Assembly: GCF_028473145.1 (NCBI RefSeq)
Contig: NZ_CP092370.1
Span: 2,790,001 to 2,854,000, forward strand
Direction of reading: 5' to 3'
DNA: 64,000 nucleotides
From: Flavobacterium sp. CBA20B-1
GTDB taxonomy: Bacteria > Bacteroidota > Bacteroidia > Flavobacteriales > Flavobacteriaceae
Shown piece by piece: positions 44,769-56,890 of the stretch (its first letter is position 1; each line of letters begins with the position of its first letter). Both the position numbers and the translations under genes were made by a program. The notes beneath the pieces are model-generated. The model ran no database searches. It was not told the origin of the DNA and was given only the letters and a program-made list of their open reading frames with translations.

Positions 44769-45885
44769 ATAGGTACGGCGTGTCCCTTCGGTCGATCCGC
44801 CGCCTTTTTTTAGAAGTCTTTTACTGAAAAGTAAAGGACTTTTTTTGTTGTATGTAGTACAGCACAACACTTACCATTAATAACAGCCTCAATACGTTTG
44901 TAAAGAGGCTGTTGGTTTTTATTGTTATAGGCACGGATTGCAAATCCGCGCCATCGGGTGTTGGTTTTTATTGTTATAGGCACGGTTGCAAATCCGCGCC
45001 ATCGGGGCAATTCGCAAGCTCGGGTCGCCGCCTTTTTTTAGTAAAGCCTGTCTTTTTCAAGACGGGCTTTCTTTTTTTGTTATTTACTACGTACCGTTCG
45101 CTTCGCTCGGGTGGTGCGGCGCAATTCTCCGCCTCGGCGGATCGGGTCGCCACCTGCTTTTATTAACACCAGCTTAAAAGGCTTTTTATTGTTTTGTAGA
45201 ATTTAGTTTGACCACATATTTATAGATTTACACTAATTTCTTTTCTAAAATGTACAGCAATACAATTTACATTATACATTATACATAAAATGTGGCTAAA
45301 GCCAATTGTAAATTTACATCATAATCATTGAAATAAAGTTCGAGGCAATTGATTTAAGAGAACTTGAAACTTTAAACCTTAAACTAACTCAGATCACGAA
45401 AATTAACTCAGATTTTGTACAATATACAATAATACAATTTACATTATACAGAAACTGTGGCTAAAGCCAACTACTTATTGCTTAATAACATCAGGCTAAA
45501 GCCCGACGCAATTCATCTTTTAAAGAATCAAATCTAAAACATCCAACATCCAACATCCAACATCCCGCATCAAACCTTAAACTTGAAACTTTAAACCTTT
45601 AACTACAAATTTTTATAATCATCAAACAATAATATCAAACATCAATATCAAATATCAATTTCAAACACCCAACACCCAACACCTAACATCCCACATCAAA
45701 CACCCAGCAATAGGGATTGCAGCCTTGTTGGAGCTTTTTGTTTTTGCAAAAAAACAAAAGCGACGGCGGAAAGCCCGACCTGAAACGTTAGTGGAAGGGA
45801 TTGCCCAAGAAAAACAGCAGTCAATAATCTTTAAAAATCTGTTTGAGTATGATTTTATACTTGTATTTTTGTAAAAATGTTTTAA
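44769..45885. repeat. Repeat-rich intergenic region after the rRNA operon; no gene
   Basis: Contents in order: a second terminator hairpin (44812-44848, AAGTCTTTTACT / AGTAAAGGACTT); a ~47-bp direct repeat with GCAAATCCGCGCCATCGGG (44912-44958 and 44961-45006); a copy of the 5S tail and its terminator (45024-45078); AATACAATTTACATTATACA repeated near 45260 and 45430; three GGCTAAAGCC palindromes (45294-45303, 45459-45468, 45494-45503); runs of heptamer words (CATCCAA, CACCCAA, ATATCAA) from 45538 to 45705; and an inverted partial copy of the dispersed repeat (45711-45780). Frames here are short and not gene-like. Confidence 0.7.
45711..45780 (-). repeat. Dispersed intergenic repeat, degenerate inverted copy
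   Basis: TAGGGATTGCAG at one end and AAAGCCCGACC at the other correspond, reversed, to the end blocks of the repeats at 36311 and 58376. The middle differs. Confidence 0.6.
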
Positions 45886-48377
<2,492 letters not shown>

Positions 48378-48472
48378 ATAATTCGCAAAAAAGAACATAA
48401 TAATTACTTAATATTTAGAAAATACTCAAATAACTCGGCGTTTAGATCTTTGTATTGTAAAAAATAAACAAT

Positions 48473-48565
48473 ATGAAATCTATCGAAATGAAATGCGTTT
48501 TTAAAGGAATTTTAAGTTTGTGTGCTTATGTGGCTTTGATGCTATTGGTGTGTTCTAACTTGTAA
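48473..48565 (+). CDS. Small membrane protein (30 aa)
   Basis: A 30-codon frame beginning MKSIEMKCVFKGILSLCAYV, with a short basic start and one hydrophobic helix rich in Leu, Cys and Val. It lies in its own slot between ligA and the 5'-nucleotidase genes, with an A-rich leader of the kind used by neighbouring genes (AAATAAACAAT before the ATG) and a strong terminator 50 nt downstream. These signs support a real small gene. No homologue is known to me. Confidence 0.5.
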   Translation: MKSIEMKCVFKGILSLCAYVALMLLVCSNL

Positions 48566-48616
48566 AAGCAATTAAAAAGTGTAAGAGTATTATTTGAATT
48601 AGTAAAAAAAAACACA

Positions 48617-48648
48617 AAACGTTCGATTTTCCGAACGTTTTTTTGTTT
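48617..48648. terminator. Bidirectional terminator
   Basis: Hairpin AAAACGTTCG / CGAACGTTTT with flanking A- and T-runs between the small gene and the convergent metallophosphatase. Confidence 0.82.
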
Positions 48649-48655
48649 TATGAAA

Positions 48656-49567
48656 TCACACCTTTATAACCCTTGCGGTGGTTGACTTGTTTTTTAATTC
48701 ATCAAAGTAAAAATCGATTTGCCCCACGCGAACACCATAACAGCCAACTTGGTTTACAATTACTTCTTTTCCTTCGGCATTAATTGCAACAGTAGGCTTT
48801 TCGAGAAAAGTGTGGGTGTGTCCGCCAATAATTAAATCGATATTTTTGGTTTGTGCGGCTAAATCCAAATCAGAAATCATTTGCGATTTACTGTTGTATT
48901 GATAGCCTAAATGCGACAAACAAATGATTAAATCGCACTTTAAATCATCTTTTAAAATTCGGGATACATCTTGCGCAATTTCTATGGGGTTGTTCCAAAC
49001 TGTTTCCCCATATTCGCTTTTATTCACTAAACCTTCCAATTTAATTCCCAAACCAAACACACCAATTTTAATTCCATCTCTCATGAAAATTTTGTAAGGT
49101 TTTGTAAATCCGTTCATTAGTGTGTTAGTGAAGTCGTAATTGGCGTTTAAAACCGTGAAATCAGCTTTCGAAATTTGCTCGGCTAAACTGTTCACACCGT
49201 TGTCAAACTCATGATTGCCAATAGTTGCGGCATCATATTGCAACATATTCATGATTTTTATTTCCAATTCACCACCATAATAATTAAAGTAGGGCGTACC
49301 TTGAAACATATCTCCGGCATCTAAAATCAACGTGTGTGGATTTTCATTTTTAACTTGATTGAAAATCGTTGCCCGCTTTGCTGCACCACCCTGATTGGCA
49401 AATTTGGCATCGCTAGCTGGGAAAACATCCAAATGGCTGTGGGTATCGTTGGTATGCAAAATGGTGATGCGTTTGGATTTTGCCGATGAAAAGCTGCTCA
49501 ATCCAAAACCGGTAAGGGTTAAAGTTGTTGCAGCTGCTGTTTGTATGATAAAATCGCGACGTTTCAT
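48656..49567 (-). CDS. Metallophosphatase, N-terminal half of a split 5'-nucleotidase
   Basis: Exported phosphoesterase of 303 aa. It starts MKRRDF with a hydrophobic stretch, a likely twin-arginine (Tat) signal. The calcineurin-like metal-binding motifs are complete: HTNDTHSHLD, LDAGDMFQGT, IGNHEFDNG, LSHLGY and IGGHTHTF. It lacks the substrate-binding C-terminal domain of 5'-nucleotidases; that domain is encoded by the adjacent upstream gene, whose stop overlaps this start by one base. Probably hydrolyses nucleotides or other phosphomonoesters in the periplasm together with its partner. Confidence 0.9.
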   Translation of the reverse strand: MKRRDFIIQTAAATTLTLTGFGLSSFSSAKSKRITILHTNDTHSHLDVFPASDAKFANQGGAAKRATIFNQVKNENPHTLILDAGDMFQGTPYFNYYGGELEIKIMNMLQYDAATIGNHEFDNGVNSLAEQISKADFTVLNANYDFTNTLMNGFTKPYKIFMRDGIKIGVFGLGIKLEGLVNKSEYGETVWNNPIEIAQDVSRILKDDLKCDLIICLSHLGYQYNSKSQMISDLDLAAQTKNIDLIIGGHTHTFLEKPTVAINAEGKEVIVNQVGCYGVRVGQIDFYFDELKNKSTTARVIKV

Positions 49568-50346
49568 TATTCAAAAATTATTCTTGGTTTTACAGAAGGA
49601 TTCAATGAGTCAATCTTTGTGAAATACGCAATAAACATGTTGCGCAATTTATAATCTAATGAATGATTTTCAGTAGCTTTTAAAAGAAAATCCATTTTAT
49701 CGCCGCCTTTTGCCAGATAATCATTAGTTACCACAAAATAGCTTTTGTTTTTGTCGATAGATTCATTGTTGATTTTTATATCTTTAATCAACTGATTTTG
49801 ATCAACAACGATTTCAATTCCGCTTAAAGGATGTGCTGTTTTATTGGCAATAATGAATTGTGCCATTTCAAAAACCACATCGCCTTTTAAAGCTAAAACC
49901 ACTGCGCTGTTTTCAAAAGGCATAATATCATAAGCAGTTCGAGTGGTGATATTTCCTTTGGCAATAGTTGCTCTAATTCCACCATAATTCAGCAAGCAAA
50001 AGTCGATTTTTTTATTCCATTTTTTTTCAAAAACAGGTTGTGCAATTTCAAAAATGGCATCGGCATAAAAATTAGTCATTGGGTTTTGCCACTTTCCAGC
50101 AGCTTTATCTAAATCATTAGGATTATATGTCAAAACTTTCAATAAATCATTTTGGATATGATTTCGATACGGTTTTAGAAAATTTTCAACGGTAATGTTT
50201 CCCTCAACAGTATCATTCAGTTCAATGTATTTAGTAGCAATATTTGTATTTACATATTTTTTTGATGCACAGTTTGTAGCTAAAAGCGCAGCAATACTTA
50301 CAAAAAACAGATAAAAATATTGTTTGGGTAAGTTTCTATATTTCAT
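49567..50346 (-). CDS. 5'-nucleotidase C-terminal domain lipoprotein
   Basis: Lipoprotein of 259 aa with lipobox LLATNC (Cys near residue 26). The mature region is the 5'-nucleotidase C-terminal domain that normally binds the nucleoside: NYGGIRATIAKGNIT, MPFENSAVVLALKG and the Gly-Gly-Asp region YLAKGGDKMDF. It is translated just before the metallophosphatase gene with a one-base overlap. Two halves made as separate exported chains is an arrangement known in flavobacteria. Confidence 0.9.
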   Translation of the reverse strand: MKYRNLPKQYFYLFFVSIAALLATNCASKKYVNTNIATKYIELNDTVEGNITVENFLKPYRNHIQNDLLKVLTYNPNDLDKAAGKWQNPMTNFYADAIFEIAQPVFEKKWNKKIDFCLLNYGGIRATIAKGNITTRTAYDIMPFENSAVVLALKGDVVFEMAQFIIANKTAHPLSGIEIVVDQNQLIKDIKINNESIDKNKSYFVVTNDYLAKGGDKMDFLLKATENHSLDYKLRNMFIAYFTKIDSLNPSVKPRIIFE

Positions 50347-50449
50347 GTTTATTTTAATGAAAATGGTTAACTTTGTTGGTAAACAAAATTACAACGAATA
50401 ATTTGTAACTTGTTTCATTTAGTTTATATTTAATTACTAATTTATAAAA

Positions 50450-51325
50450 ATGAAAGCATTTATAGGTACAGGTGTTGCTTTAATTACGCCTTTTAAACAA
50501 GATTTATCGGTTGATGTTGAAGCACTAAAAAAAATTGTACAATACAATATTGATGGTGGTGTGGAGTATTTAGTGGTGTTGGGAACGACAGCCGAAACCG
50601 CTACATTAACCAAGGAAGAACAAGCGTTGGTAAAGCAAACCATTATCGCTGCAAATAACGGAAAATTGCCTTTGGTTTTGGGCGTTGGTGGCAACAATAC
50701 TGCAGACATTGTAAACCAATTAAATGCGGATAACTTAAAAGGATTTGATGCCATTTTATCGGTTTCGCCTTATTACAACAAACCAACCCAGGAAGGTATT
50801 TACCAACACTTTAAAATGATTGCCGAAAAATCACCGCTACCTATCATTGTTTACAATGTACCCGGAAGAACAGGTAGCAATATGCTTCCAGCCACGGTGG
50901 TTCGCTTGGCAACCGATTTTAAAAACGTTATTGGAATAAAAGAAGCAGCAGGCGATATAGTGCAAGCAATGGAATTAATCCGCATCACACCGAATGATTT
51001 TCTTGTAATTTCGGGTGATGATATCATTACCTTACCTATGGTTTTAGCAGGTGGCGCTGGTGTAATCTCTGTAATTGGCGAAGCTTTTCCAAAAGAATTT
51101 TCAGAAATGGTGCGTTTAGGTTTAAACAGAAACGTGGACGAAGCTTTCAAGATGCACTACAAGTTAACCGACGCCATTAATATGATTTTTGAACAAGGAA
51201 ACCCAGGCGGTGTAAAAGAATTGTTCAAACATCTGAATTTATGTGAAAACTATGTACGTTTACCTTTAGTAAATGTAAACCAAGATTTATCAAATCGTTT
51301 GGCAGATTATCTTAAAAAATTTTAA
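50450..51325 (+). CDS. dapA: 4-hydroxy-tetrahydrodipicolinate synthase
   Basis: Condenses pyruvate with aspartate semialdehyde in lysine/diaminopimelate synthesis. 291 aa TIM barrel with the Schiff-base Lys164 (IGIKEAAGD), the phosphate-site-like GTTAETATL, the Tyr-bearing [13 protein letters not shown] and the carboxylate-binding Arg in VPGRTG. Length is normal. It precedes a ferritin gene by 17 nt, and they are probably cotranscribed. Confidence 0.97.
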   Translation: MKAFIGTGVALITPFKQDLSVDVEALKKIVQYNIDGGVEYLVVLGTTAETATLTKEEQALVKQTIIAANNGKLPLVLGVGGNNTADIVNQLNADNLKGFDAILSVSPYYNKPTQEGIYQHFKMIAEKSPLPIIVYNVPGRTGSNMLPATVVRLATDFKNVIGIKEAAGDIVQAMELIRITPNDFLVISGDDIITLPMVLAGGAGVISVIGEAFPKEFSEMVRLGLNRNVDEAFKMHYKLTDAINMIFEQGNPGGVKELFKHLNLCENYVRLPLVNVNQDLSNRLADYLKKF

Positions 51326-51342
51326 CCTAAAAAGTAAAAACT

Positions 51343-51852
51343 ATGTTATCGAAAGATTTACAAACAGCTTTAAACAAGCAAGTGAAAATCGAAGGCGATT
51401 CTTCGCAAATATATCTAGCAATGGCATCTTGGGCAGAAAATCAAGGTTTCGAGGGAATTGCAACCTTTATGTATGCTCAATCTGATGAAGAGCGCATGCA
51501 CATGCTTAAATTAATCAAATACATTAATCAACGTGGCGGCGAGGCAATAATTCCGAATGTAGAGCAACCACAGTTAGATCATACATCATTTAAAACTTTG
51601 TTCAAACAATTATTTGAACACGAAGTTTTTGTTTCAAAAAGCATCAATGAATTAGTGCACATATCTCTTCAAGAGCGCGATTATGCCACTCATAATTTCT
51701 TGCAATGGTATGTGGCAGAACAAATAGAAGAAGAAGCAACCGCACGTACAATTTTAGATAAAATCAATCTAATTGGTGATGATAAAGGTGGTTTATATCT
51801 ATTTGATAATGATATAAAAAACTTTCCACAGCAAAATGACCAAACGGTTTAA
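51343..51852 (+). CDS. Ferritin
   Basis: Iron-storage protein of 169 aa of the bacterial non-heme ferritin (FtnA) type. The four-helix bundle carries ferroxidase residues in VKIEGDSSQIYLAMA (Glu, Tyr), QSDEERMHM (Glu and His) and EQIEEEATA. No heme-binding Met at the bacterioferritin position is evident. Iron storage complements the heme uptake genes elsewhere in the window. A terminator follows. Confidence 0.94.
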   Translation: MLSKDLQTALNKQVKIEGDSSQIYLAMASWAENQGFEGIATFMYAQSDEERMHMLKLIKYINQRGGEAIIPNVEQPQLDHTSFKTLFKQLFEHEVFVSKSINELVHISLQERDYATHNFLQWYVAEQIEEEATARTILDKINLIGDDKGGLYLFDNDIKNFPQQNDQTV

Positions 51853-51884
51853 TAATTTAACGAATCGTTAAGTTTAAATATGGA

Positions 51885-51917
51885 AAAAGATGCCTTATTT
51901 TAGGGTGTCTTTTTTTA
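51885..51917 (+). terminator. Terminator after ferritin
   Basis: Stem AAAGATGCC / GGGTGTCTTT (with one G-T pair) and a T-run. Confidence 0.7.
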
Positions 51918-51929
51918 TTTAAAAAGATA

Positions 51930-51960
51930 TTGTTCATTAACAAGATAAGTAGTAACTTTG
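51930..51960 (+). promoter_or_regulatory. Promoter of the bamD operon
   Basis: TTG at 51930-51932, a 20-nt spacer and TAACTTTG at 51953-51960, 45 nt before the bamD ATG. Confidence 0.65.
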
Positions 51961-52005
51961 CGTTTGCTATAAAACATATAGCTTTTGTATAAACAACACC
52001 AATTT

Positions 52006-52815
52006 ATGAGAAAAATTTCGTATATCATTTTCACAGCATTAGTATTTGCAAGCTGTTCACCGCTTCAGAAAGCTTTAAAGGTTGATGATACCGCTTATAA
52101 AAACGAAGTTGCCGACCAGTTATACGAAAAAGGAAAATACAAACAAGCTATTCGATTATACGAACAAATCGAAGCAAAAGAAAGTTGGACTCCTAATTTT
52201 CAATCAATGTATTATAAATACAGTAAATCGTATTACAATGCAAGAAAATGGGAAGCTGCAAAGCCTATGTTTCAAAAGTTTAATTTGGTTTATATCACCA
52301 GTCCAAATCGTGAAGAAACCATGTACTTAGAAGCCATGTCGGCCTATCAATTGTCAGAAGTTTATTCATTGGATCAACACGCAACCTACGAAGGAATAAA
52401 GAAATTTGAAACCTTTTTAGCAGCATATCCTGAATCTTCGTACAAGGAAGATGCCAACACTAAAATGCGCGAGTTGAACGAAAAAATTGAGCGTAAGGCA
52501 TTTGAATCGGCACGTTTGTTCAATAAAATTGGCGATTACACCCGCGATTACAATGCTGCAATAGTTGCTTTAGACAACTTTTTGCTAGATTATCCCGGAA
52601 CTGTGTACAAAACTGATGCATTGTTTTATAAATTCGACTCGGCTTACAAATTAGCACTAAACAGCGTGTACTCTAAAATGGAAGAGCGTTTAAAAAATGC
52701 AATCAGTTTGCACGATGATTTAATTTCATACGCACCTGATACAAAATATAAAGAAGAAGCAGACCAAATGCTTGTTCGTCTAAAAAAAGAATTAAAACAA
52801 TTTTCAACAAAATAA
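52006..52815 (+). CDS. bamD: Outer membrane assembly lipoprotein BamD
   Basis: Lipoprotein of the beta-barrel assembly machine, about 269 aa from the ATG at 52006, which gives a clean signal with lipobox VFASC (a TTG seven codons upstream is less likely). Five TPR-like helical pairs follow, for example ADQLYEKGKYKQAIRLYEQI and AYPESSYKEDANTKMRELNE. First gene of a compact operon bamD-rpoZ-coaBC-porD-recN, a common order in flavobacteria. Confidence 0.94.
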   Translation: MRKISYIIFTALVFASCSPLQKALKVDDTAYKNEVADQLYEKGKYKQAIRLYEQIEAKESWTPNFQSMYYKYSKSYYNARKWEAAKPMFQKFNLVYITSPNREETMYLEAMSAYQLSEVYSLDQHATYEGIKKFETFLAAYPESSYKEDANTKMRELNEKIERKAFESARLFNKIGDYTRDYNAAIVALDNFLLDYPGTVYKTDALFYKFDSAYKLALNSVYSKMEERLKNAISLHDDLISYAPDTKYKEEADQMLVRLKKELKQFSTK

Positions 52816-52819
52816 GAAA

Positions 52820-53128
52820 ATGGACTTGAAGAAAACAAATGCTGCGGTAAATACCATTACCTATAACAAAGCCGAAATTGAAAAACCAACTGGTAATATT
52901 TACGAGGCGATTACAATTATTGCAAAAAGAGCCAACCAAATCAATACCGAAATTAAGAAAGAACTGATTGATAAGTTAGATGAATTTGCTACTTACAATG
53001 ATAGTTTAGATGAAGTTTTTGAAAACAAAGAGCAAATCGAAGTTTCTAAATACTACGAAAAGCTACCAAAACCACATGCATTGGCAGTAGAAGAGTGGTT
53101 AAAAGGCGATATAACTTTTAAAGAGTAA
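52820..53128 (+). CDS. rpoZ: RNA polymerase omega subunit (Bacteroidota type)
   Basis: Small subunit of 102 aa that helps assemble RNA polymerase. The omega signature is weak but recognisable: NIYEAITIIAKRANQINTEIKKEL matches the helix that contacts beta'. The acidic C-terminal part and position between bamD and coaBC fit the Bacteroidota form. It starts 4 nt after the bamD stop. Confidence 0.85.
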   Translation: MDLKKTNAAVNTITYNKAEIEKPTGNIYEAITIIAKRANQINTEIKKELIDKLDEFATYNDSLDEVFENKEQIEVSKYYEKLPKPHALAVEEWLKGDITFKE

Positions 53129-53135
53129 GCAAAAA

Positions 53136-54344
53136 ATGCAACACATAAGCGGTAAAAAAATTATTCTGGGAATTTCAGGGGGTATTGCCGCTTATAAAAC
53201 GGCAAGTTTTGTACGATTATTAATAAAAGCAGGTGCAGAGGTTCAAGTAATCATGTCACCTGCTTCTTGTGCTTTTATTACACCATTAACCTTAGCCACA
53301 TTATCTAAACGCCCCGTATATTCTCAATTTGAAAAAAATTTTGGTGAATGGACCAACCATGTAGAATTGGGTTTATGGGCCGATTTAATGATTATAGCGC
53401 CCGCCACAGCAAATACTTTGGCGAAAATGGCAAACGGTTTGTGCGATAATTTATTGTTAGCCACTTATTTATCTGCAAAATGTCCGGTGTTTTTTGCTCC
53501 GGCGATGGATTTAGATATGTTTCAACACCCAGCTAATCAGAAAAATATCCATACATTAAAAAGATATGGTAACATAGAGATTGAAGCCGGATTTGGCGAA
53601 TTAGCCTCGGGATTGGTAGGAAAAGGAAGAATGGCCGAGCCCGAAGAAATGTTGCAAAAAATTTCCGACTTCTTCTTGAAAGATACTACTTCAGATTTAA
53701 AAGGAAAAAAAATTTTAATTACAGCAGGTCCCACATACGAACCAATAGACCCCGTACGTTTTATAGGAAATCATTCCACTGGAAAAATGGGCTTTGATAT
53801 AGCCAATGAAGCTGCCAAACGCGGAGCAGAAGTGTTATTAATCACTGGACCCACTTCGCTAAAAACTAACAATCCGGCTGTTCAAGTGAAGCACATTGTT
53901 TCTGCAAACGATATGTATCAAGCGTGTCATGAAGCATTTCAAACTGCTGATATTGTGATTGGTGCAGCAGCAATTGCAGATTATCGTCCTAAAACAATCG
54001 CATCGCAAAAAATTAAAAAAAGCGATGAAGAAATCACCATTGTTTTAGAAAAAAACCCAGATATTTTAGCTTCATTAGGTGCTGTAAAGAAACATCAATT
54101 TTTAGTTGGTTTTGCATTGGAAACCGAAAACGAAATAGAATATGCAAAAGGCAAACTAAAAAAGAAAAATTTAGATTTAATTGTATTAAATTCGTTAAAT
54201 GATCACGGCGCAGGCTTTGGAAAACCAACAAATAAAGTTACCTTTATAGACAAAGATTTTAATATCTTTCCTCAGGAATTGAAATCCAAAGAAGCGGTGG
54301 CAAAAGATATTATAGACCAAATTGTTAAAAATTATGCTGAATAA
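53136..54344 (+). CDS. coaBC: Bifunctional phosphopantothenoylcysteine decarboxylase / synthase
   Basis: Two consecutive steps of coenzyme A synthesis in one 402-aa protein. The N-terminal flavoprotein CoaC domain (1-185) shows GISGGIAAYK, the catalytic His in TNHVELGLWAD, PATANTLAKMANGLCDN and PAMDLDMF. The C-terminal CoaB domain shows TAGPTYEPIDPVRFIGNHST and the Lys-rich KIKK loop. Overlaps the next gene by 11 nt. Confidence 0.96.
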   Translation: MQHISGKKIILGISGGIAAYKTASFVRLLIKAGAEVQVIMSPASCAFITPLTLATLSKRPVYSQFEKNFGEWTNHVELGLWADLMIIAPATANTLAKMANGLCDNLLLATYLSAKCPVFFAPAMDLDMFQHPANQKNIHTLKRYGNIEIEAGFGELASGLVGKGRMAEPEEMLQKISDFFLKDTTSDLKGKKILITAGPTYEPIDPVRFIGNHSTGKMGFDIANEAAKRGAEVLLITGPTSLKTNNPAVQVKHIVSANDMYQACHEAFQTADIVIGAAAIADYRPKTIASQKIKKSDEEITIVLEKNPDILASLGAVKKHQFLVGFALETENEIEYAKGKLKKKNLDLIVLNSLNDHGAGFGKPTNKVTFIDKDFNIFPQELKSKEAVAKDIIDQIVKNYAE

Positions 54345-55221
54345 AATTGTTTTTTTTCTTGTATTGCTTGTTGGTACAAATGCTGCTGCACAAGAGTTAA
54401 ATGCAAATGTGGTGGTAAATGCTGATCGAATTCAACAATCGAATAAGCAGGTTTTTAGTACCTTACAAAATGCTATCCGCGATTTTTTTAACAATAATAA
54501 ATTCACCAATTACAACGTAAAGAGATCGGAATTAATTGATTGCAACGTGCTTTTGGTTGTGAATAGTTACGACCCCAATACCAATGCTTTCACAGGCACT
54601 TTACAAATTCAGTCATCGCGACCAGTTTTTAATTCAAGCTACGGAACCACCCTTTTTAATTTTAGCGATAAATTCATCACTTTTAATTATTTAGAATTTG
54701 AACCATTGGTATATTCAGAAAATGCCATCAGTTCCAATTTGGTTGGTTTGCTAACCTATTATGCCAATTTAATCATCGGATTAGATGCTGATTCGTTTTC
54801 CTTATACGGCGGAACAGCTAATTATCAAAAAGCTTCAAATGTAGTGGCAATGCTGCAACAAACCGAAGACAAAGGCTGGACAATGGGAGAACAAAACAAT
54901 CGCTATGCTTTAATAAACGATCTGCTTTCAAACTTATATGCACCTTACCGAGAAGCCTTATACGAATACCATATTAAAGGTTTGGATATCATGGCAGAAA
55001 ATCCAGAACAAGGTAAAAAAGGTATTGCAAACGCTATAAATATTTTAGCAAATACGCACAAAACACGTCCAAATGCTTTAACAACCCGAATTTTCTTTGA
55101 TGCAAAAGCCGACGAGATTACAAAAGTTTTTGGCGCCGGACCAACTTTTGATACCACCCAATTAATTGAAACTTTAACACGCATAAATTCTACAAACGGA
55201 ACCAAGTGGAACCGCATGTAA
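54334..55221 (+). CDS. porD: DUF4835 family exported protein (PorD-like, type IX secretion)
   Basis: Exported protein of about 295 aa from the ATG at 54334 with a clear signal peptide (IVFFLVLLVGTNAAAQ). It matches the DUF4835 family, whose members in Bacteroidota have been named PorD and linked to type IX secretion; that link rests on memory of the family and on presence of porU, porV and gldJ in this genome. No catalytic motif is visible. Lies between coaBC (11-nt overlap) and recN. Confidence 0.78.
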   Translation: MLNKIVFFLVLLVGTNAAAQELNANVVVNADRIQQSNKQVFSTLQNAIRDFFNNNKFTNYNVKRSELIDCNVLLVVNSYDPNTNAFTGTLQIQSSRPVFNSSYGTTLFNFSDKFITFNYLEFEPLVYSENAISSNLVGLLTYYANLIIGLDADSFSLYGGTANYQKASNVVAMLQQTEDKGWTMGEQNNRYALINDLLSNLYAPYREALYEYHIKGLDIMAENPEQGKKGIANAINILANTHKTRPNALTTRIFFDAKADEITKVFGAGPTFDTTQLIETLTRINSTNGTKWNRM

Positions 55222-55232
55222 ACCAACTATAA

Positions 55233-56885
55233 ATGTTAACACACTTATCAATTAGAAACTACGCGTTAATCACACACGCATCGGTTCAATTTGCAAATAA
55301 CCTTACCATCATCACGGGAGAAACAGGTGCTGGAAAATCTATTTTGCTTGATGCATTGGGTTTGGTGCTTGGAAAACGTGCCGATTTAAACGTTTTAAGA
55401 AATGCAGATGAAAAATGCGTCATCGAAGCACATTTTAATATCGCTTCGTATCAGTTGCAAAGTTTGTTTTCAGAATTGGATTTAGATTATGAAAAGGATA
55501 CTATTGTAAGACGGGAAATTCTTCCATCGGGTAAATCAAGAGCTTTTGTAAACGATGTTCCTACCACATTACAAAACTTACAACAATTGGGAAATGTGTT
55601 AATTGATATTCATACACAGCATCAAACACAAGATCTTTTCAGTGAAAAATATCAGTTAAATTTAATTGATGTTTATGCCGATAATGGAAATCTACTTAAA
55701 GATTACCAACATCATTTGCAACATTTTAAAAAGCAACAACAACAATTACATCTTTTAAAAGAACAACAATCGCAAGCCGCAAAAGAACAAGATTACAATG
55801 CATTTTTACTTGATGAATTAACTCAGGCAAATTTAAAAAGCGGCGAACAAGAAGAATTAGAAAGTCAGTTTGAAGTATTGGCGAATGTTGAAAAAGTGGG
55901 CGGATTTTTAGAACAAAGCTATGCCATTTTATCAAACGAAGAATTCGGAATAACCAAACAGTTGTACGAAGTAAAATCGCACATACAGAAGTTGGCACAA
56001 ATCAGTACAAAATACGAAAATCTGTATCAACGTTTAGAAAGCAGTTTTATTGAGTTGGAAGATATTTCTGATGAATTGCAAACCGAATTGCAACAACTTA
56101 TTGCCGATCCACAACAATTAGAATTAATCAATCAAAAATTACAATTGATTTATCAGTTGCAAAAAAAGCACAATGTTGCATCAATTGACGAATTATTGGA
56201 TATTCAAAACGAACTATCACAAAAAGTTGTCGGTTTAGAAGCAATAGATGAGCAAATAAGCACCTTAGAAAAACTGTTACAAGAAACCGAAATTAAGCTA
56301 AATAATTTAGCAGAACAGCTGCATCAAAATCGAACAGCCGTTTTGCAGCAATTAAGTAGCGAAATAAGTAATCTGATTGCACCATTGGGTATGCCAAATG
56401 CCCAGTTTGACGTTCAATTAAGGTATGGTGAAGCTTTTCTAAGCAACGGAAAAGACGATGTTAATTGGTTGTTTTCTGCAAACAAAGGTATGCAGTTTGG
56501 TTTGTTGAAAAAAACAGCATCGGGCGGTGAGCTTTCTAGAATTATGCTTGCCGTAAAATCGATATTAGCCGTGAAAAGTAACTTACCAACGATTATTTTC
56601 GATGAAATTGATACCGGAGTTTCGGGAGATGTTGCCGATAAAATGGGAAATATCATGAAGGATATGGGCAAACACATGCAAATTTTTGCCATAACACATT
56701 TACCACAAGTGGCATCAAAAGGAAACCAACATTTTAAAGTAACCAAGTTTGATGAAGACCAGCAAACCACATCAACCATAAAATTGTTGAGTACCGAAGA
56801 ACGTATTCATGAAATTGCACAGATGCTTTCTGGCAACACTATTACCGATGCGGCTTTGCAACACGCAAAACAATTGCTTAACTAA
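55233..56885 (+). CDS. recN: DNA repair protein RecN
   Basis: SMC-like ATPase of 550 aa acting in double-strand break repair. N-terminal Walker A TGETGAGKSILLDAL, a long Gln- and Leu-rich coiled coil (about 150-370), and the C-terminal half of the head with TASGGELSRIMLA, Walker B TIIFDEIDTGVSG and the His switch AITHLPQVA. Length is standard. Confidence 0.97.
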   Translation: MLTHLSIRNYALITHASVQFANNLTIITGETGAGKSILLDALGLVLGKRADLNVLRNADEKCVIEAHFNIASYQLQSLFSELDLDYEKDTIVRREILPSGKSRAFVNDVPTTLQNLQQLGNVLIDIHTQHQTQDLFSEKYQLNLIDVYADNGNLLKDYQHHLQHFKKQQQQLHLLKEQQSQAAKEQDYNAFLLDELTQANLKSGEQEELESQFEVLANVEKVGGFLEQSYAILSNEEFGITKQLYEVKSHIQKLAQISTKYENLYQRLESSFIELEDISDELQTELQQLIADPQQLELINQKLQLIYQLQKKHNVASIDELLDIQNELSQKVVGLEAIDEQISTLEKLLQETEIKLNNLAEQLHQNRTAVLQQLSSEISNLIAPLGMPNAQFDVQLRYGEAFLSNGKDDVNWLFSANKGMQFGLLKKTASGGELSRIMLAVKSILAVKSNLPTIIFDEIDTGVSGDVADKMGNIMKDMGKHMQIFAITHLPQVASKGNQHFKVTKFDEDQQTTSTIKLLSTEERIHEIAQMLSGNTITDAALQHAKQLLN

Positions 56886-56890
56886 TAATT

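Noticed and set aside
45538-45705. CRISPR-like or minisatellite array
   Set aside because: The words are 7-8 nt with no unique spacers; better described as low-complexity direct repeats.
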